Assembly (NCBI GenBank): GCA_017517925.1
Contig: JAFWXS010000103.1
Span: forward strand, 1 to 37,820
DNA from: Bacteroidaceae bacterium
GTDB lineage: Bacteria > Bacteroidota > Bacteroidia > Bacteroidales > Bacteroidaceae
Direction: 5' to 3'
DNA: 37,820 nucleotides
The translations under genes were made by a program, and so were the position numbers. The notes under the pieces were generated by a model. The model had not been told where the DNA came from and did no database searches. It saw only the letters and a program-made list of their open reading frames with translations. The stretch's first letter is position 1; the number at the start of each line of letters is the position of its first letter. This document shows, piece by piece, positions 17,666 through 26,678 of this stretch.

Positions 17666-19222
17666 ATGAAGAAACTCAAATCATACCTGCTCATCGCACT
17701 CAGCGTGTGTATGCTGGCATCTTGCCTCGACAAGTATCCGCAAGATGAAATCCCCGCAGACAGCGCCATCACCACCATCGAGGAGGCCAACCAGGCTGTG
17801 ATAGGCATCTACAACGCTTGGCTCAGCGGTGCACTGTATAGCGGCTACCTGACCTTGCTCCCCGACCTGCAGGCCGACCTCGCCTATGCAGTCAACGGAT
17901 ATACCAACACGTATGGCGACATCTGGCGTTGGGACATCCTTGCCACCAACACCCAGATCACCTCGGTGTATGGGGCGCTCTACGATGTCATCGGCCGATG
18001 CAACTTCTTGCTCCACAACGTGGATAAGGTGCGCGATAACATCTACAGCGATGAAGACTTCGACCGCTTGGAACAATATCAGGGTGAAGCCTACTTTGCC
18101 CGTGCACTGGCCTACTCGGAGCTTATCAAGCTCTTCTGTAAGGCTTACGACAGCGATGAAATGGCCGCAAAAGAGTTGGGCGTAGTGCTACGCAAGGAGT
18201 ATTACAGCACAGATTCGCTGACACGTGCTTCACTTAAGGACTCCTATGCTTTCGTTATCGAGGACCTGAAGCGTGCCGAAGACTATCTGCAGTTGACCGA
18301 GGAGGAGGAGAACGATGCCAGCCTCACCTTCTACAGCAGTCCCTACTTCAGTATATATACGGTATACGCGTTGCGCGCGCGTGTAGCACTCTATATGAAG
18401 GACTATGACAATGCCATCAAGTACTCTACGTTGCTGATTGATGCAAAAGACCGCTTCGCCTTGTCGAGTGCAAGCACTCCTTACACAACCATGACAGACT
18501 ATCTCTCCATGCAGTCCGGTAAGCAGATTAGCTATTACGAGTATATGTGGCGCTACAACCTCTCTACCGAGAGCATCTGGCAGGTGGGCTTCACGACAAC
18601 ATCGTATGGCGGTGCTTTGGGCTCGGTATTCTTCAACTGGGACTATCAGTCATACAAACCCGATTATGTGCCGGCCCAGTGGGTGCTCGAACTGTACGGT
18701 GCCAATGACATGCGTTACAATGCCAACTTCTGTTCGGTGACCACCGGTCATAGCCACGGTCTCACTTGGCCTCTGCTTGCCAAGTATTGGGGCAATCAGG
18801 AACTGTTTGAGGGGGCACAGCTGCTCCATGTGTTGGAACCTCAGGTGTTCCGCCTTTCCGAGCAGTACCTCATCCGTGCCGAGGCATACGTAGGGCAGAA
18901 AAATTATTCCAAGGCATCCAACGATATAGCCGAACTGCGCAAGGCACGCTACAGCTCAGGTGCTTCAGCCTCGCTCACCGAGAAGAATGCGATGGAGGTC
19001 ATCGAGGAGGAGCGCGTGAAGGAGCTCTACATGGAGGGCTTCCGCCTGCAGGACCTCAAGCGTTGGCACAAGGGTTTCGAACGAAAGCCGCAGGAGCAGT
19101 CGCTCGCCAACGGCAGCAGCCTTAAGGTTGAGGCCGACAATCCGCTCTTTGTATGGCCCATACCTCAGCACGAACTGGAATCACCGGGTGCCGACATCGA
19201 ACCTAATGAAAGTAACAAGTAA
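17666..19222 (+). CDS. SusD/RagB-family surface nutrient-binding lipoprotein
   Basis: 518 residues. Lipoprotein signal with lipobox LASC and lipidated Cys20, followed by LDKYPQDEIP as in many SusD proteins. The helical TPR-like N-terminal half includes ITTIEEANQAVIGIYNAW and YFARALAYSELIKLF. The C-terminal half has the family blocks YLIRAEAYVGQKNYSKASND, IEEERVKELYMEGFRLQDLK and the closing PLFVWPIPQHELE. SusD proteins act as a hinged lid over the SusC barrel and bind the ligand at the cell surface. The gap to susC is 12 bases and to the next gene 15 bases, so tight cotranscription is expected. Confidence 0.95.
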   Translation: MKKLKSYLLIALSVCMLASCLDKYPQDEIPADSAITTIEEANQAVIGIYNAWLSGALYSGYLTLLPDLQADLAYAVNGYTNTYGDIWRWDILATNTQITSVYGALYDVIGRCNFLLHNVDKVRDNIYSDEDFDRLEQYQGEAYFARALAYSELIKLFCKAYDSDEMAAKELGVVLRKEYYSTDSLTRASLKDSYAFVIEDLKRAEDYLQLTEEEENDASLTFYSSPYFSIYTVYALRARVALYMKDYDNAIKYSTLLIDAKDRFALSSASTPYTTMTDYLSMQSGKQISYYEYMWRYNLSTESIWQVGFTTTSYGGALGSVFFNWDYQSYKPDYVPAQWVLELYGANDMRYNANFCSVTTGHSHGLTWPLLAKYWGNQELFEGAQLLHVLEPQVFRLSEQYLIRAEAYVGQKNYSKASNDIAELRKARYSSGASASLTEKNAMEVIEEERVKELYMEGFRLQDLKRWHKGFERKPQEQSLANGSSLKVEADNPLFVWPIPQHELESPGADIEPNESNK

Positions 19223-19237
19223 TCGGAGGAATGACGT

Positions 19238-20155
19238 ATGAATAAGAATATATTGTTTGGAACCATCCTGACGCTCACTTTGCTTGCCGGCTTCACCGGC
19301 TGTGAAGAGGAGTATACAGTATATGACGGGCCGCTGTATATCATGTTTGCCGATACCCTCTCGGTAGTGGGTGTGGAAAACAGCAATACCTATCACGACA
19401 TCCATATCGGTGCCACCAAGGCTTCTGACAAAGACCGCACTTTCGCCGTAGAGGTGATAGAGCAGGAGAGCAGTGCCATCGAGGGGCGTCACTACGAGAT
19501 CGAGTCAAACACCGTAACCATCAAGGCCGGCGAGCTGGCCACCAACGTCCGCATCCGTGGTATCTATGAGAATCTGGCGGTAGATGTCGAGAACTTGCCT
19601 GTGCTCACACTGCGCCTTATCACTCCCGACGAAACACACTGTAATCTCTACGAGAAGGATGGCTTGGAAACCAAGGTGATGTTGCAGAAGATCTGTCCGT
19701 TCGATGTCAATGCCTTTACAGGCTATGCCATGGTGACCTCTACCTTCCTCTATAACTATGTGGGTAGCTACAACCGCCTCATCGAGACCTCGGTGGATAC
19801 TACAGATACCGAGAGAAAGACCGTGATTCTCCACGACTATCTCTATGACGGTTACGATGTGAAGGTCAAGTTCACCACCAAGGACATGCTCAATCCGCTC
19901 ATCGAGATGGACGACCAGCCCATGGCTTCCACGGGCGAGGCCTTCAATACCATCTATGGCGACGGTATGTTGCATATCTACCAGCCCTCGTCGATGGTCA
20001 GCTACTACAGTTCGTGCGAGAAGTTCATACTCCAGTACATGACCGTCTGGGTGCCCGGCATGGAGGCCGGCTACAACACGGTGGGTACCTTCATCAATGC
20101 CGTGGAGTGGATTAGCGATGATGAGGCCCGCATACTCAAACAACAAGGATACTAA
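19238..20155 (+). CDS. DUF4984-like surface lipoprotein of the susC operon
   Basis: 305 residues. Lipobox with Cys22 in AGFTGCEEEY; the acidic run after Cys fits the Bacteroidetes surface-export signal. The first 130 residues look like an immunoglobulin or Calx-beta type sandwich (HYEIESNTVTIKAGELATNV, then VLTLRLITPD). The C-terminal half resembles the DUF4984 family often encoded after susD. It probably sits on the cell surface with the SusCD complex as an extra ligand-binding protein. No catalytic motif is visible. DUF membership is from memory of the family pattern and should be treated as likely rather than certain. Confidence 0.8.
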   Translation: MNKNILFGTILTLTLLAGFTGCEEEYTVYDGPLYIMFADTLSVVGVENSNTYHDIHIGATKASDKDRTFAVEVIEQESSAIEGRHYEIESNTVTIKAGELATNVRIRGIYENLAVDVENLPVLTLRLITPDETHCNLYEKDGLETKVMLQKICPFDVNAFTGYAMVTSTFLYNYVGSYNRLIETSVDTTDTERKTVILHDYLYDGYDVKVKFTTKDMLNPLIEMDDQPMASTGEAFNTIYGDGMLHIYQPSSMVSYYSSCEKFILQYMTVWVPGMEAGYNTVGTFINAVEWISDDEARILKQQGY

Positions 20156-20173
20156 TAGAAGACAAGTAAATAT

Positions 20174-22153
20174 ATGATAAAGACGAATAAGACCGGCAGA
20201 CTACTTCTTTGCATGGCGGTATTTGCCACATGGCTGTTCAGTGCATGTGACGATACAATGGGCGGAACCAATACATTAGGTTTTCCTATGGATACTTTAT
20301 CCTTTGTTGCTAATCCCAATGATACCATCCGGATACCTGTAAAGGTCAGCTCAACGTGGACGCTCTCGTCCAATAAGGATTGGTGTAGAACGGAAGAAGG
20401 CGAAATGGATGCTTCTGGCCTGAGTGGATCGCATGTGGTGCCTTTCATCATCACAGACAAGGCGCATGGATTTCTTTCCGAAGATAGGGCCGAGATTATG
20501 CTTACGATGAATGGTGAAAGCCGAGTAAGAGCCTACATCACCCGTCTTGCTAAAAACTATTTTATGGAAGTTAGTGGTGACAGCGGTGTGTATGCTGCCG
20601 GCACGTCTGTGAAGTTGGGAACATCGGGAAGTGTGCAACTGAATGTGAAGACCAACTTCAATCTTAATCTGTTGCGTATAAGCTACCCCGAATGGCTAAA
20701 AGCGACACATGATGGGGGAACGATAAGATTGTCTGTGGTAGGGTCTTCTGTGAAGTATATGATTGATGAACCGGAAGATTCGCTTATTCTATTTAATAAT
20801 GACACGACTTTCCGGCGTAGTTTTCATGTGCAATATGCGGGAATGGATGCTATGGAACTCCGTGTGGATCAACCCATTGAAGAGACGCTCATCGTGTCGC
20901 AGAATACCAAGCGTTGCCATACTGAAAGCAAGAAATATGTTGCTCCGATGAATTTCACAATAAGTGCTCTCAACGATGGGTACCGACTTGTATCTGTAGC
21001 TTATGACGACGAAAAGGGGTGTTCAGTGTTGCCGCCCAAGGAACGTTGGTTCGAAGTGGAGGACAACCGTCTCGGTAATGTCTCCCTCTCATTCGAAGAG
21101 ATGAATACCGGTGATGAGCGTATGGCCTATTTGCTGGCACTGCCTCAGGCATTGACCGATAGTTTGGAACGTTGCGAAGAGGGTTATGACGTTGCTTTGG
21201 CCAATTTCCTTCTGGATACCGCCAAGACCGACTTAAAGGAGGATGTCCTGAAATACCGTCTTGTAAAAATGGCACAGGATGGTGTCATGAACATTACCAT
21301 CTCGCCTGAGACACGCTGGAACTTGAGAGTGGCTACCGATGGTAAGACCTATAGCGATGCCATCAAAGGAGATACCCTTGATGCTGCAACCGATCCTGTA
21401 GAGGCCATGATAACCACCTATCGTGGATACAAACTGATGTGTGCTGCTTATGACAACAAGGTGGGCTGCACTATCATGGAGGTGGAAGACAGTTGGCTCA
21501 ATGTCGTTGATGATACGAAAGGCAAAGTCAAAGTGCGCTTCAAGGCTAACGAGGAAAACGAACGTATACTCTATCTGTTTGCATTGCCCTTGCCTCTCGT
21601 GGAAGAGTTGGAAATGGAGTCGGCTGCATTCCATGACAATCTGTCGAGAAGATTGTTTGAGGAGGTGGATGGCTTGCGTGAGATAAAGGCTGAAACCGAG
21701 CAATTTGTTATTGCGAAGTTCACGCAGGAGGCAAATGAGGAAAATGCAATCAAAGTGCTTAAGAAGGGCATTGAGGTTGTTGATGTGGTCAAAGAAACCG
21801 ACCAAGAATGGTTGGCGATGGCTGAAGAGAAGGGGGTGTCAGCAGGCAAGGTTTTTCGTTGCAGCATGAAACTTGGCTATATGTACCAGATAAAACCGCT
21901 GATTCCTTTGAGCATATGGAATACCGCTTTCTCTGAAAACAAGGATAGACTGGACATCTATGGAAAGAGTGGAAAGAAATTCGAGTCGGGCATAGACTAC
22001 AAAGAGGAGCATTTCATGATGGAGGAGTTGGAAGGCGACTATATGCTTGTGCAACTGACCGAGATGAGAGTTCACATCAAAGAGGATTTTATCATATACT
22101 TCATCAATAACGACACGGAACATCTGAAAGCTCTGGTGGTGATTCTTGAATAA
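20174..22153 (+). CDS. BACON/DUF5003-like surface lipoprotein with an internal duplication
   Basis: 659 residues. Lipobox FSAC with Cys25, then DDTMGG. Residues about 40-120 form a BACON-like sandwich (VKVSSTWTLSSNKDWCRTEE). A second beta region precedes two related halves: about 267-370 (starting GYRLVSVAYDDEKGC) and about 414-518 (starting GYKLMCAAYDNKVGC). Both have a short W-containing stretch, then YLLALPQAL or YLFALPLPL, and an alpha-helical end. This repeat pattern matches what is called DUF5003 in Bacteroidetes. No enzyme motif is seen; a binding role at the surface is inferred. Codon use is more AT-rich than in susC and susD, which may mean a different origin or weaker expression. 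Confidence 0.8.
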   Translation: MIKTNKTGRLLLCMAVFATWLFSACDDTMGGTNTLGFPMDTLSFVANPNDTIRIPVKVSSTWTLSSNKDWCRTEEGEMDASGLSGSHVVPFIITDKAHGFLSEDRAEIMLTMNGESRVRAYITRLAKNYFMEVSGDSGVYAAGTSVKLGTSGSVQLNVKTNFNLNLLRISYPEWLKATHDGGTIRLSVVGSSVKYMIDEPEDSLILFNNDTTFRRSFHVQYAGMDAMELRVDQPIEETLIVSQNTKRCHTESKKYVAPMNFTISALNDGYRLVSVAYDDEKGCSVLPPKERWFEVEDNRLGNVSLSFEEMNTGDERMAYLLALPQALTDSLERCEEGYDVALANFLLDTAKTDLKEDVLKYRLVKMAQDGVMNITISPETRWNLRVATDGKTYSDAIKGDTLDAATDPVEAMITTYRGYKLMCAAYDNKVGCTIMEVEDSWLNVVDDTKGKVKVRFKANEENERILYLFALPLPLVEELEMESAAFHDNLSRRLFEEVDGLREIKAETEQFVIAKFTQEANEENAIKVLKKGIEVVDVVKETDQEWLAMAEEKGVSAGKVFRCSMKLGYMYQIKPLIPLSIWNTAFSENKDRLDIYGKSGKKFESGIDYKEEHFMMEELEGDYMLVQLTEMRVHIKEDFIIYFINNDTEHLKALVVILE

Positions 22154-22167
22154 AAAGGTAACAGATT

Positions 22168-24918
22168 ATGAACCGTTATATGAAATTTTCATTATTCAGC
22201 AAGAGTGTAACAGCCCTTCTGCTTGCCTTGTGTGCATTGGTGAACTTGAACAGCTGTACTGAAAAAGACGATGAATTGGTCGCAGAGTATGGTTATGTAC
22301 AGTTCAAGCTCTACAAGAACGATACTGCCCCCAAGGCTCGTAGTGAAGCTGAAACCACTCAGAAGGATTCTTTGGATTATCTCTCCGATGTCCGTAAGAT
22401 TAAAGTACGCATGCTGCGCAATGGCGCTGCCATAGAGCAGACCCTTGTGCTCCATTCCTATAGCGATGAGAATGCGTCATATGGAATGCGTAGTGATAAA
22501 TTAAGACTTCTGGCAGGGGAGTACAATCTTATAGGATATACTTTGTATAATAAATTGGACGAGGATGTTCGCTCATCCGACTATGACAATCCGTTGAAAA
22601 TAACCATTATCCCCGATGGATTGGTCTATTGTAATATCTCTACAGAGGTGACACCACGTGGTAGGGTCGCGTTCCATCTGGTCAAATCTGCGAACTTGAT
22701 GAAGCCGGTGACTCGTTCGGGTGAAGACCTTGATGATGCCGATGACAAACTGTTTGGTAATATCAAAAAGGTAAGCTTCACATTGTATAATGAGATGTTG
22801 AGCGAGGAGGTGAAGATCGAGAATGTGCCCGTAACCCTCGAAGAGGGGTTCCACGACTACGGGATCGATACCCTTTATGCTGTGGATACTGATGGGAAGA
22901 AGTTCAATGCACAGACCACTTCGTTTGCTGTAGATACCGTAGTATGGCTCAAGGCCGGTAAGTATAGGGTGACCAGCTATACCACCTTCTCGGACAAGAA
23001 GGCAAAGAAGCTGCTCCATCATATCGGTGATGTAGAGGATGCCATCCCATTTGAGGTGAGCGACAACGGGTTCAATGACTCGGTGGATATTATCATTCAA
23101 TTGGATGATAAAGCGCCTGAATATATCAAGGACTATTATGCTTTGCGTGAGATATGGCTTGCCCTCCATGGCCCCCAATGGAGCTATTATGGCGAAGCCG
23201 AAGCTCCCGGCTGCAACTGGGACTTCAACAAGGACCTCGACCTATGGGGGCAACAGCCTGGCGTAACACTTAATGCCGAAGGTCGTGTAGAGGGACTCTC
23301 GTTGACCGGTATGGGAGCGTATGGTTTCGTGCCCGATGACATCGGTCAGCTTACCAAACTCGCAGTGTTCGCTTTGGGTACACACGATGAGCTGTTGGGT
23401 GGACACGATTTTGAGCATGTCGATGTGGGTACAACCGAGGAGCAGAAGCAAGCCTTCCGCATGGACTATCACGACAAACTCCTTGCCCGCGATGTGCGTG
23501 AGGAACTCTCCGATATACTGCGCGAGGGAGTCAATCGCGACGGTGTGCAGCCTGCTATTCGCCCCAATAGCCGCATCACCATGAAGGATGTGCAGTTTGG
23601 CAAGCAGACCAACGGTATCAAAGGTATTTCAAAAGCTATGATGCGTCTTACCGAGTTGCAGCAGTTCTATATCGCCAACTCGCCCATCACGGCCGACAGC
23701 TTCTTTGTCGATGTAAAAGATACCGAGCGATTTGACGATTATGCCGAGTGGAGTTGGAGCAATATGGAGTCTCTTACCGATGTGGAGATATATAACTGCC
23801 CAAAGTTGACCTCCCTCCCGATGGAGATGTTCGGTGAAGAGGGCTTGCCCGAACTACAGTCGCTTAATATCGCCTGTAACAGCGGAATCAGCGCCGATTC
23901 GCTGAGAAACAATTGGATTGGCATCATTGACGGTAACAGCGGAAACCGTTTGCAGATTCTCTATATGGGCTACAACAATTTGGAAGAGTTTCCTCCTTAT
24001 GAGAAACTGAAGAAGATGGAGAAGTTGGCTATGCTCGACTGTACCAACAACCAGATTCATACCCTCCATCCCTTCGGCAAGAATGTCAATCTTACGAAAG
24101 TGTATCTCGATTACAACAAGATAACCCACATTCCCAGTAAGAGAGAGAGCGATGGGTATGACTACTTCTTCGGTTATTACGATGTGGAACTCTTCTCTTG
24201 CACCCACAATCAGATAGACTCGGTACCCGATATCTTCAATGCCAAGTCTGTCAATGTGATGGCATCGGTAGACTTTTCTTATAACCAGATTGTGGGTTTC
24301 GAACATGGCGACAGCCATCGTGGCATCAATGCCTCCACAGTATCGCTCTCGTACAATCAGTTAGATACCATGCCTGCCGTGCTCTTCAAGACTGGTTCAC
24401 CGATGATTACCCTTGTCCTCTCGGGTAACGGCATGAAGAGCATCCCCAAAGGCTCAATGGTAGGACCATATGCTTACTATCTGCAGACACTCGATCTCAG
24501 CTACAACAAACTTACCGACCTACCCTCGGATTTTTATTCCAACAACATACCCTACCTTTATGGTATTGACCTCAGCTACAACAGTTTCACGGACTTCCCC
24601 TACGAACCGCTTGATGGAGCCTATATCTCAACTTTCGGTATACGTCACCAACGCGACGAGCAGGGCAACCGCACATTGAAGGAGTGGCCCACGGGTATCT
24701 ACCGATGTCCCAGCCTCGGTGCCTTCTACATAGGTTCCAACGACCTCCGTAAGATTGAGGATACCATATCGCCCTATATCCGTTACTTCGAGATTAAGGA
24801 CAATCCCAATATCTCTATTGACTTGTCCGATATATGCGACTATATTAGACTCGGATATAATCTGCTCATCTACGACAAGACGCAAGATATCCGCGGGTGT
24901 GACTATTTGTTTGACTGA
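22168..24918 (+). CDS. Leucine-rich-repeat surface lipoprotein with DUF4458-like N-terminus
   Basis: 916 residues. Lipobox LNSC with Cys30, followed by TEKDDE, a surface-export type sequence. The N-terminal part (about 35-310) is a beta-rich region resembling DUF4458, with two successive domains. From about 324 a cap-like segment follows (LREIWLALHGPQWSYYGEAE, CNWDFN and GRVEGLSLTGMGAYG, then VPDDIGQLTKLA), which looks like the N-terminal cap and first repeat of plant-type LRR proteins. Regular LRRs run from about 535 to 900, with repeats such as LQTLDLSYNKLTDLPSDFY and LYGIDLSYNSFTDFP. Such arcs usually bind proteins. In this operon it probably captures a protein substrate for the subtilisin and SusCD. 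No catalytic motif is visible. Confidence 0.85.
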   Translation: MNRYMKFSLFSKSVTALLLALCALVNLNSCTEKDDELVAEYGYVQFKLYKNDTAPKARSEAETTQKDSLDYLSDVRKIKVRMLRNGAAIEQTLVLHSYSDENASYGMRSDKLRLLAGEYNLIGYTLYNKLDEDVRSSDYDNPLKITIIPDGLVYCNISTEVTPRGRVAFHLVKSANLMKPVTRSGEDLDDADDKLFGNIKKVSFTLYNEMLSEEVKIENVPVTLEEGFHDYGIDTLYAVDTDGKKFNAQTTSFAVDTVVWLKAGKYRVTSYTTFSDKKAKKLLHHIGDVEDAIPFEVSDNGFNDSVDIIIQLDDKAPEYIKDYYALREIWLALHGPQWSYYGEAEAPGCNWDFNKDLDLWGQQPGVTLNAEGRVEGLSLTGMGAYGFVPDDIGQLTKLAVFALGTHDELLGGHDFEHVDVGTTEEQKQAFRMDYHDKLLARDVREELSDILREGVNRDGVQPAIRPNSRITMKDVQFGKQTNGIKGISKAMMRLTELQQFYIANSPITADSFFVDVKDTERFDDYAEWSWSNMESLTDVEIYNCPKLTSLPMEMFGEEGLPELQSLNIACNSGISADSLRNNWIGIIDGNSGNRLQILYMGYNNLEEFPPYEKLKKMEKLAMLDCTNNQIHTLHPFGKNVNLTKVYLDYNKITHIPSKRESDGYDYFFGYYDVELFSCTHNQIDSVPDIFNAKSVNVMASVDFSYNQIVGFEHGDSHRGINASTVSLSYNQLDTMPAVLFKTGSPMITLVLSGNGMKSIPKGSMVGPYAYYLQTLDLSYNKLTDLPSDFYSNNIPYLYGIDLSYNSFTDFPYEPLDGAYISTFGIRHQRDEQGNRTLKEWPTGIYRCPSLGAFYIGSNDLRKIEDTISPYIRYFEIKDNPNISIDLSDICDYIRLGYNLLIYDKTQDIRGCDYLFD

Positions 24919-24932
24919 TAATTACGATAGCT

Positions 24933-26675
24933 ATGTATATACTTATGAGAAGGTTTAGCCATCTATTCATATCGTTTATTGCAGTTGCATTCCTTTTTGC
25001 ATCGTGTCACGAAGAAGAGGAAGGCATCATTGGGCTTTCTGTTGAGAAGGCCGGTAAAAGTATCTCTTTTCTCGCTGAAGGAGGTAAAGAATATGTGCAG
25101 GTAACTTCTTCTTCCGAATGGATTGTTTCTGCGAACGAACCGTGGGTCAGTGTGTCGCCGGTCAATGGTAGAGGAAATACCAGATGTTGCGTTTCTGCCG
25201 ATTCGACTTTGATCAATGGAGTGCGTGAAGCCAAGTTAACTTTCAAGACAATGGAGGGTGACAGGCAGATTGTTACCATTATACAAGGCGGATTTAGCAA
25301 GCAGATTACGGTTGAAGACTCTGTTAAGACTATCCCCGCATCATCCAACAGCATCACTGACCGCAACTTCAAGGCTACGGTGAAAGCCAATGTCAATTTC
25401 CGCCTTCACATTGTCGATAGCCTTGGCGAACCTGTCACCTGGCTCGTGCCCAAGCAGACTGAGATACGTCCCGACCTTGACCGTGGATCACGCTTGCGCT
25501 CTACAGAAATACAGTTCGACTGGAAAATCAATTCCGACACTCTTGACCGTGTGGCCTATGTCAAGTTCCTGCCGCTTGATGTCGCTGATGTACTGCAGCA
25601 TGTCGATGTGCTCACCATCACCCAGGAGGCGGCCCCCGTTATCACTGATGACCGTACTGGTGACTCTTTGGTGGTTGTGTCCATTATGAACCGCTTGCAA
25701 GTGATGAGCCCGTGGGATGTGACCGAGAATATGCAGCACTGGAACAATGTTACCCTGTGGGAGGCAACCGACAAGAATCTTCCCGATCCCAAAGCAATAG
25801 GGCGTGTGCGCTCGGCCAAGTTCATGATGTGCAATACCAAGGAGAGCATACCACAAGAAGTGCGTTATCTCAAATATATAGAGACACTCAACATCTACAG
25901 CAATGTGAACACCATGTTCCTCAGCATAGAACTCGGAAGCGACATCTGTGAGTTGAAGTACTTGAAGCATCTTCAGATTGGTGCTTTCGGTCTCGTATCA
26001 TTGCCCGATGACTTTTGGAAGCTGGGAGAGACGCTTGAGACGCTTGACCTCAACTCGAACAACTTCTCCGAGATTCCCTCTGTGATTATCGACAATAAAG
26101 ACAAGTTCAAGTGTCTCAAGTCGCTCAATATTCTGGCTTGTCGCCGTTGGTCGGTATACGACCTTCGTAAGAGGGAAGAGCACGATGACGGTATCGGTCT
26201 GCACTTTAATACGGCTGAAAACGATGGACTGAAACAGTTGCTTTTGTGGGATACCCTTGAGGAATTACGCCTTTCAAACAACTATATAGAGGGACAGCTT
26301 CCAACGTTCACGACAATCACCGAGGAGGGAGATACCATACCGGAATTGGGCGTTCCCGTTTGGACAGAAGCAGATGTGGTAGGTAATGACACAATCCGGG
26401 GACTTGTCGGTTGGCCCAAGATATTGCCTAAGATGGATCTTCTGTCCCTTAACCTCAATTTCTTTACAGGCAATGCTCCGCGTTGGTTACTCTATCATCC
26501 CCGTCTGCTTGATTGGTTCCCTGAGTCGCTTATCTTCATGCAGAAGGAGAATGGTCTCGATTCTGAAGGAAAGGTTGTGAAGTTCGACAACGAGCCTACT
26601 AATTACGAATACTATTATGAGTTCTTCCCCGGCTATCGTGATAAGTATGAAATAAAGGAAGAACGTGAGGAATAA
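24933..26675 (+). CDS. BACON-domain leucine-rich-repeat surface lipoprotein
   Basis: 580 residues (a second possible start is the ATG at 24945). Lipobox LFASC with Cys25, then HEEEE, a strongly acidic surface-export signal. Residues about 30-118 are a BACON domain (TSSSEWIVSANEPWVSVSPV and the closing RQIVTIIQGG). A second sandwich-like domain spans about 120-230. From about 285 there are LRR-like repeats (LKYLKHLQIGAFGLVSLPDD, LETLDLNSNNFSEIPSVI and later LSLNLNFFTGNAPRW). BACON domains are known in surface glycan- or mucin-binding proteins and LRRs in protein binding. Together with the previous gene it gives the operon two LRR surface proteins. The start is 14 bases after the previous stop and the end 3 bases before the protease gene. 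Confidence 0.83.
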   Translation: MYILMRRFSHLFISFIAVAFLFASCHEEEEGIIGLSVEKAGKSISFLAEGGKEYVQVTSSSEWIVSANEPWVSVSPVNGRGNTRCCVSADSTLINGVREAKLTFKTMEGDRQIVTIIQGGFSKQITVEDSVKTIPASSNSITDRNFKATVKANVNFRLHIVDSLGEPVTWLVPKQTEIRPDLDRGSRLRSTEIQFDWKINSDTLDRVAYVKFLPLDVADVLQHVDVLTITQEAAPVITDDRTGDSLVVVSIMNRLQVMSPWDVTENMQHWNNVTLWEATDKNLPDPKAIGRVRSAKFMMCNTKESIPQEVRYLKYIETLNIYSNVNTMFLSIELGSDICELKYLKHLQIGAFGLVSLPDDFWKLGETLETLDLNSNNFSEIPSVIIDNKDKFKCLKSLNILACRRWSVYDLRKREEHDDGIGLHFNTAENDGLKQLLLWDTLEELRLSNNYIEGQLPTFTTITEEGDTIPELGVPVWTEADVVGNDTIRGLVGWPKILPKMDLLSLNLNFFTGNAPRWLLYHPRLLDWFPESLIFMQKENGLDSEGKVVKFDNEPTNYEYYYEFFPGYRDKYEIKEEREE

Positions 26676-26678
26676 GAT

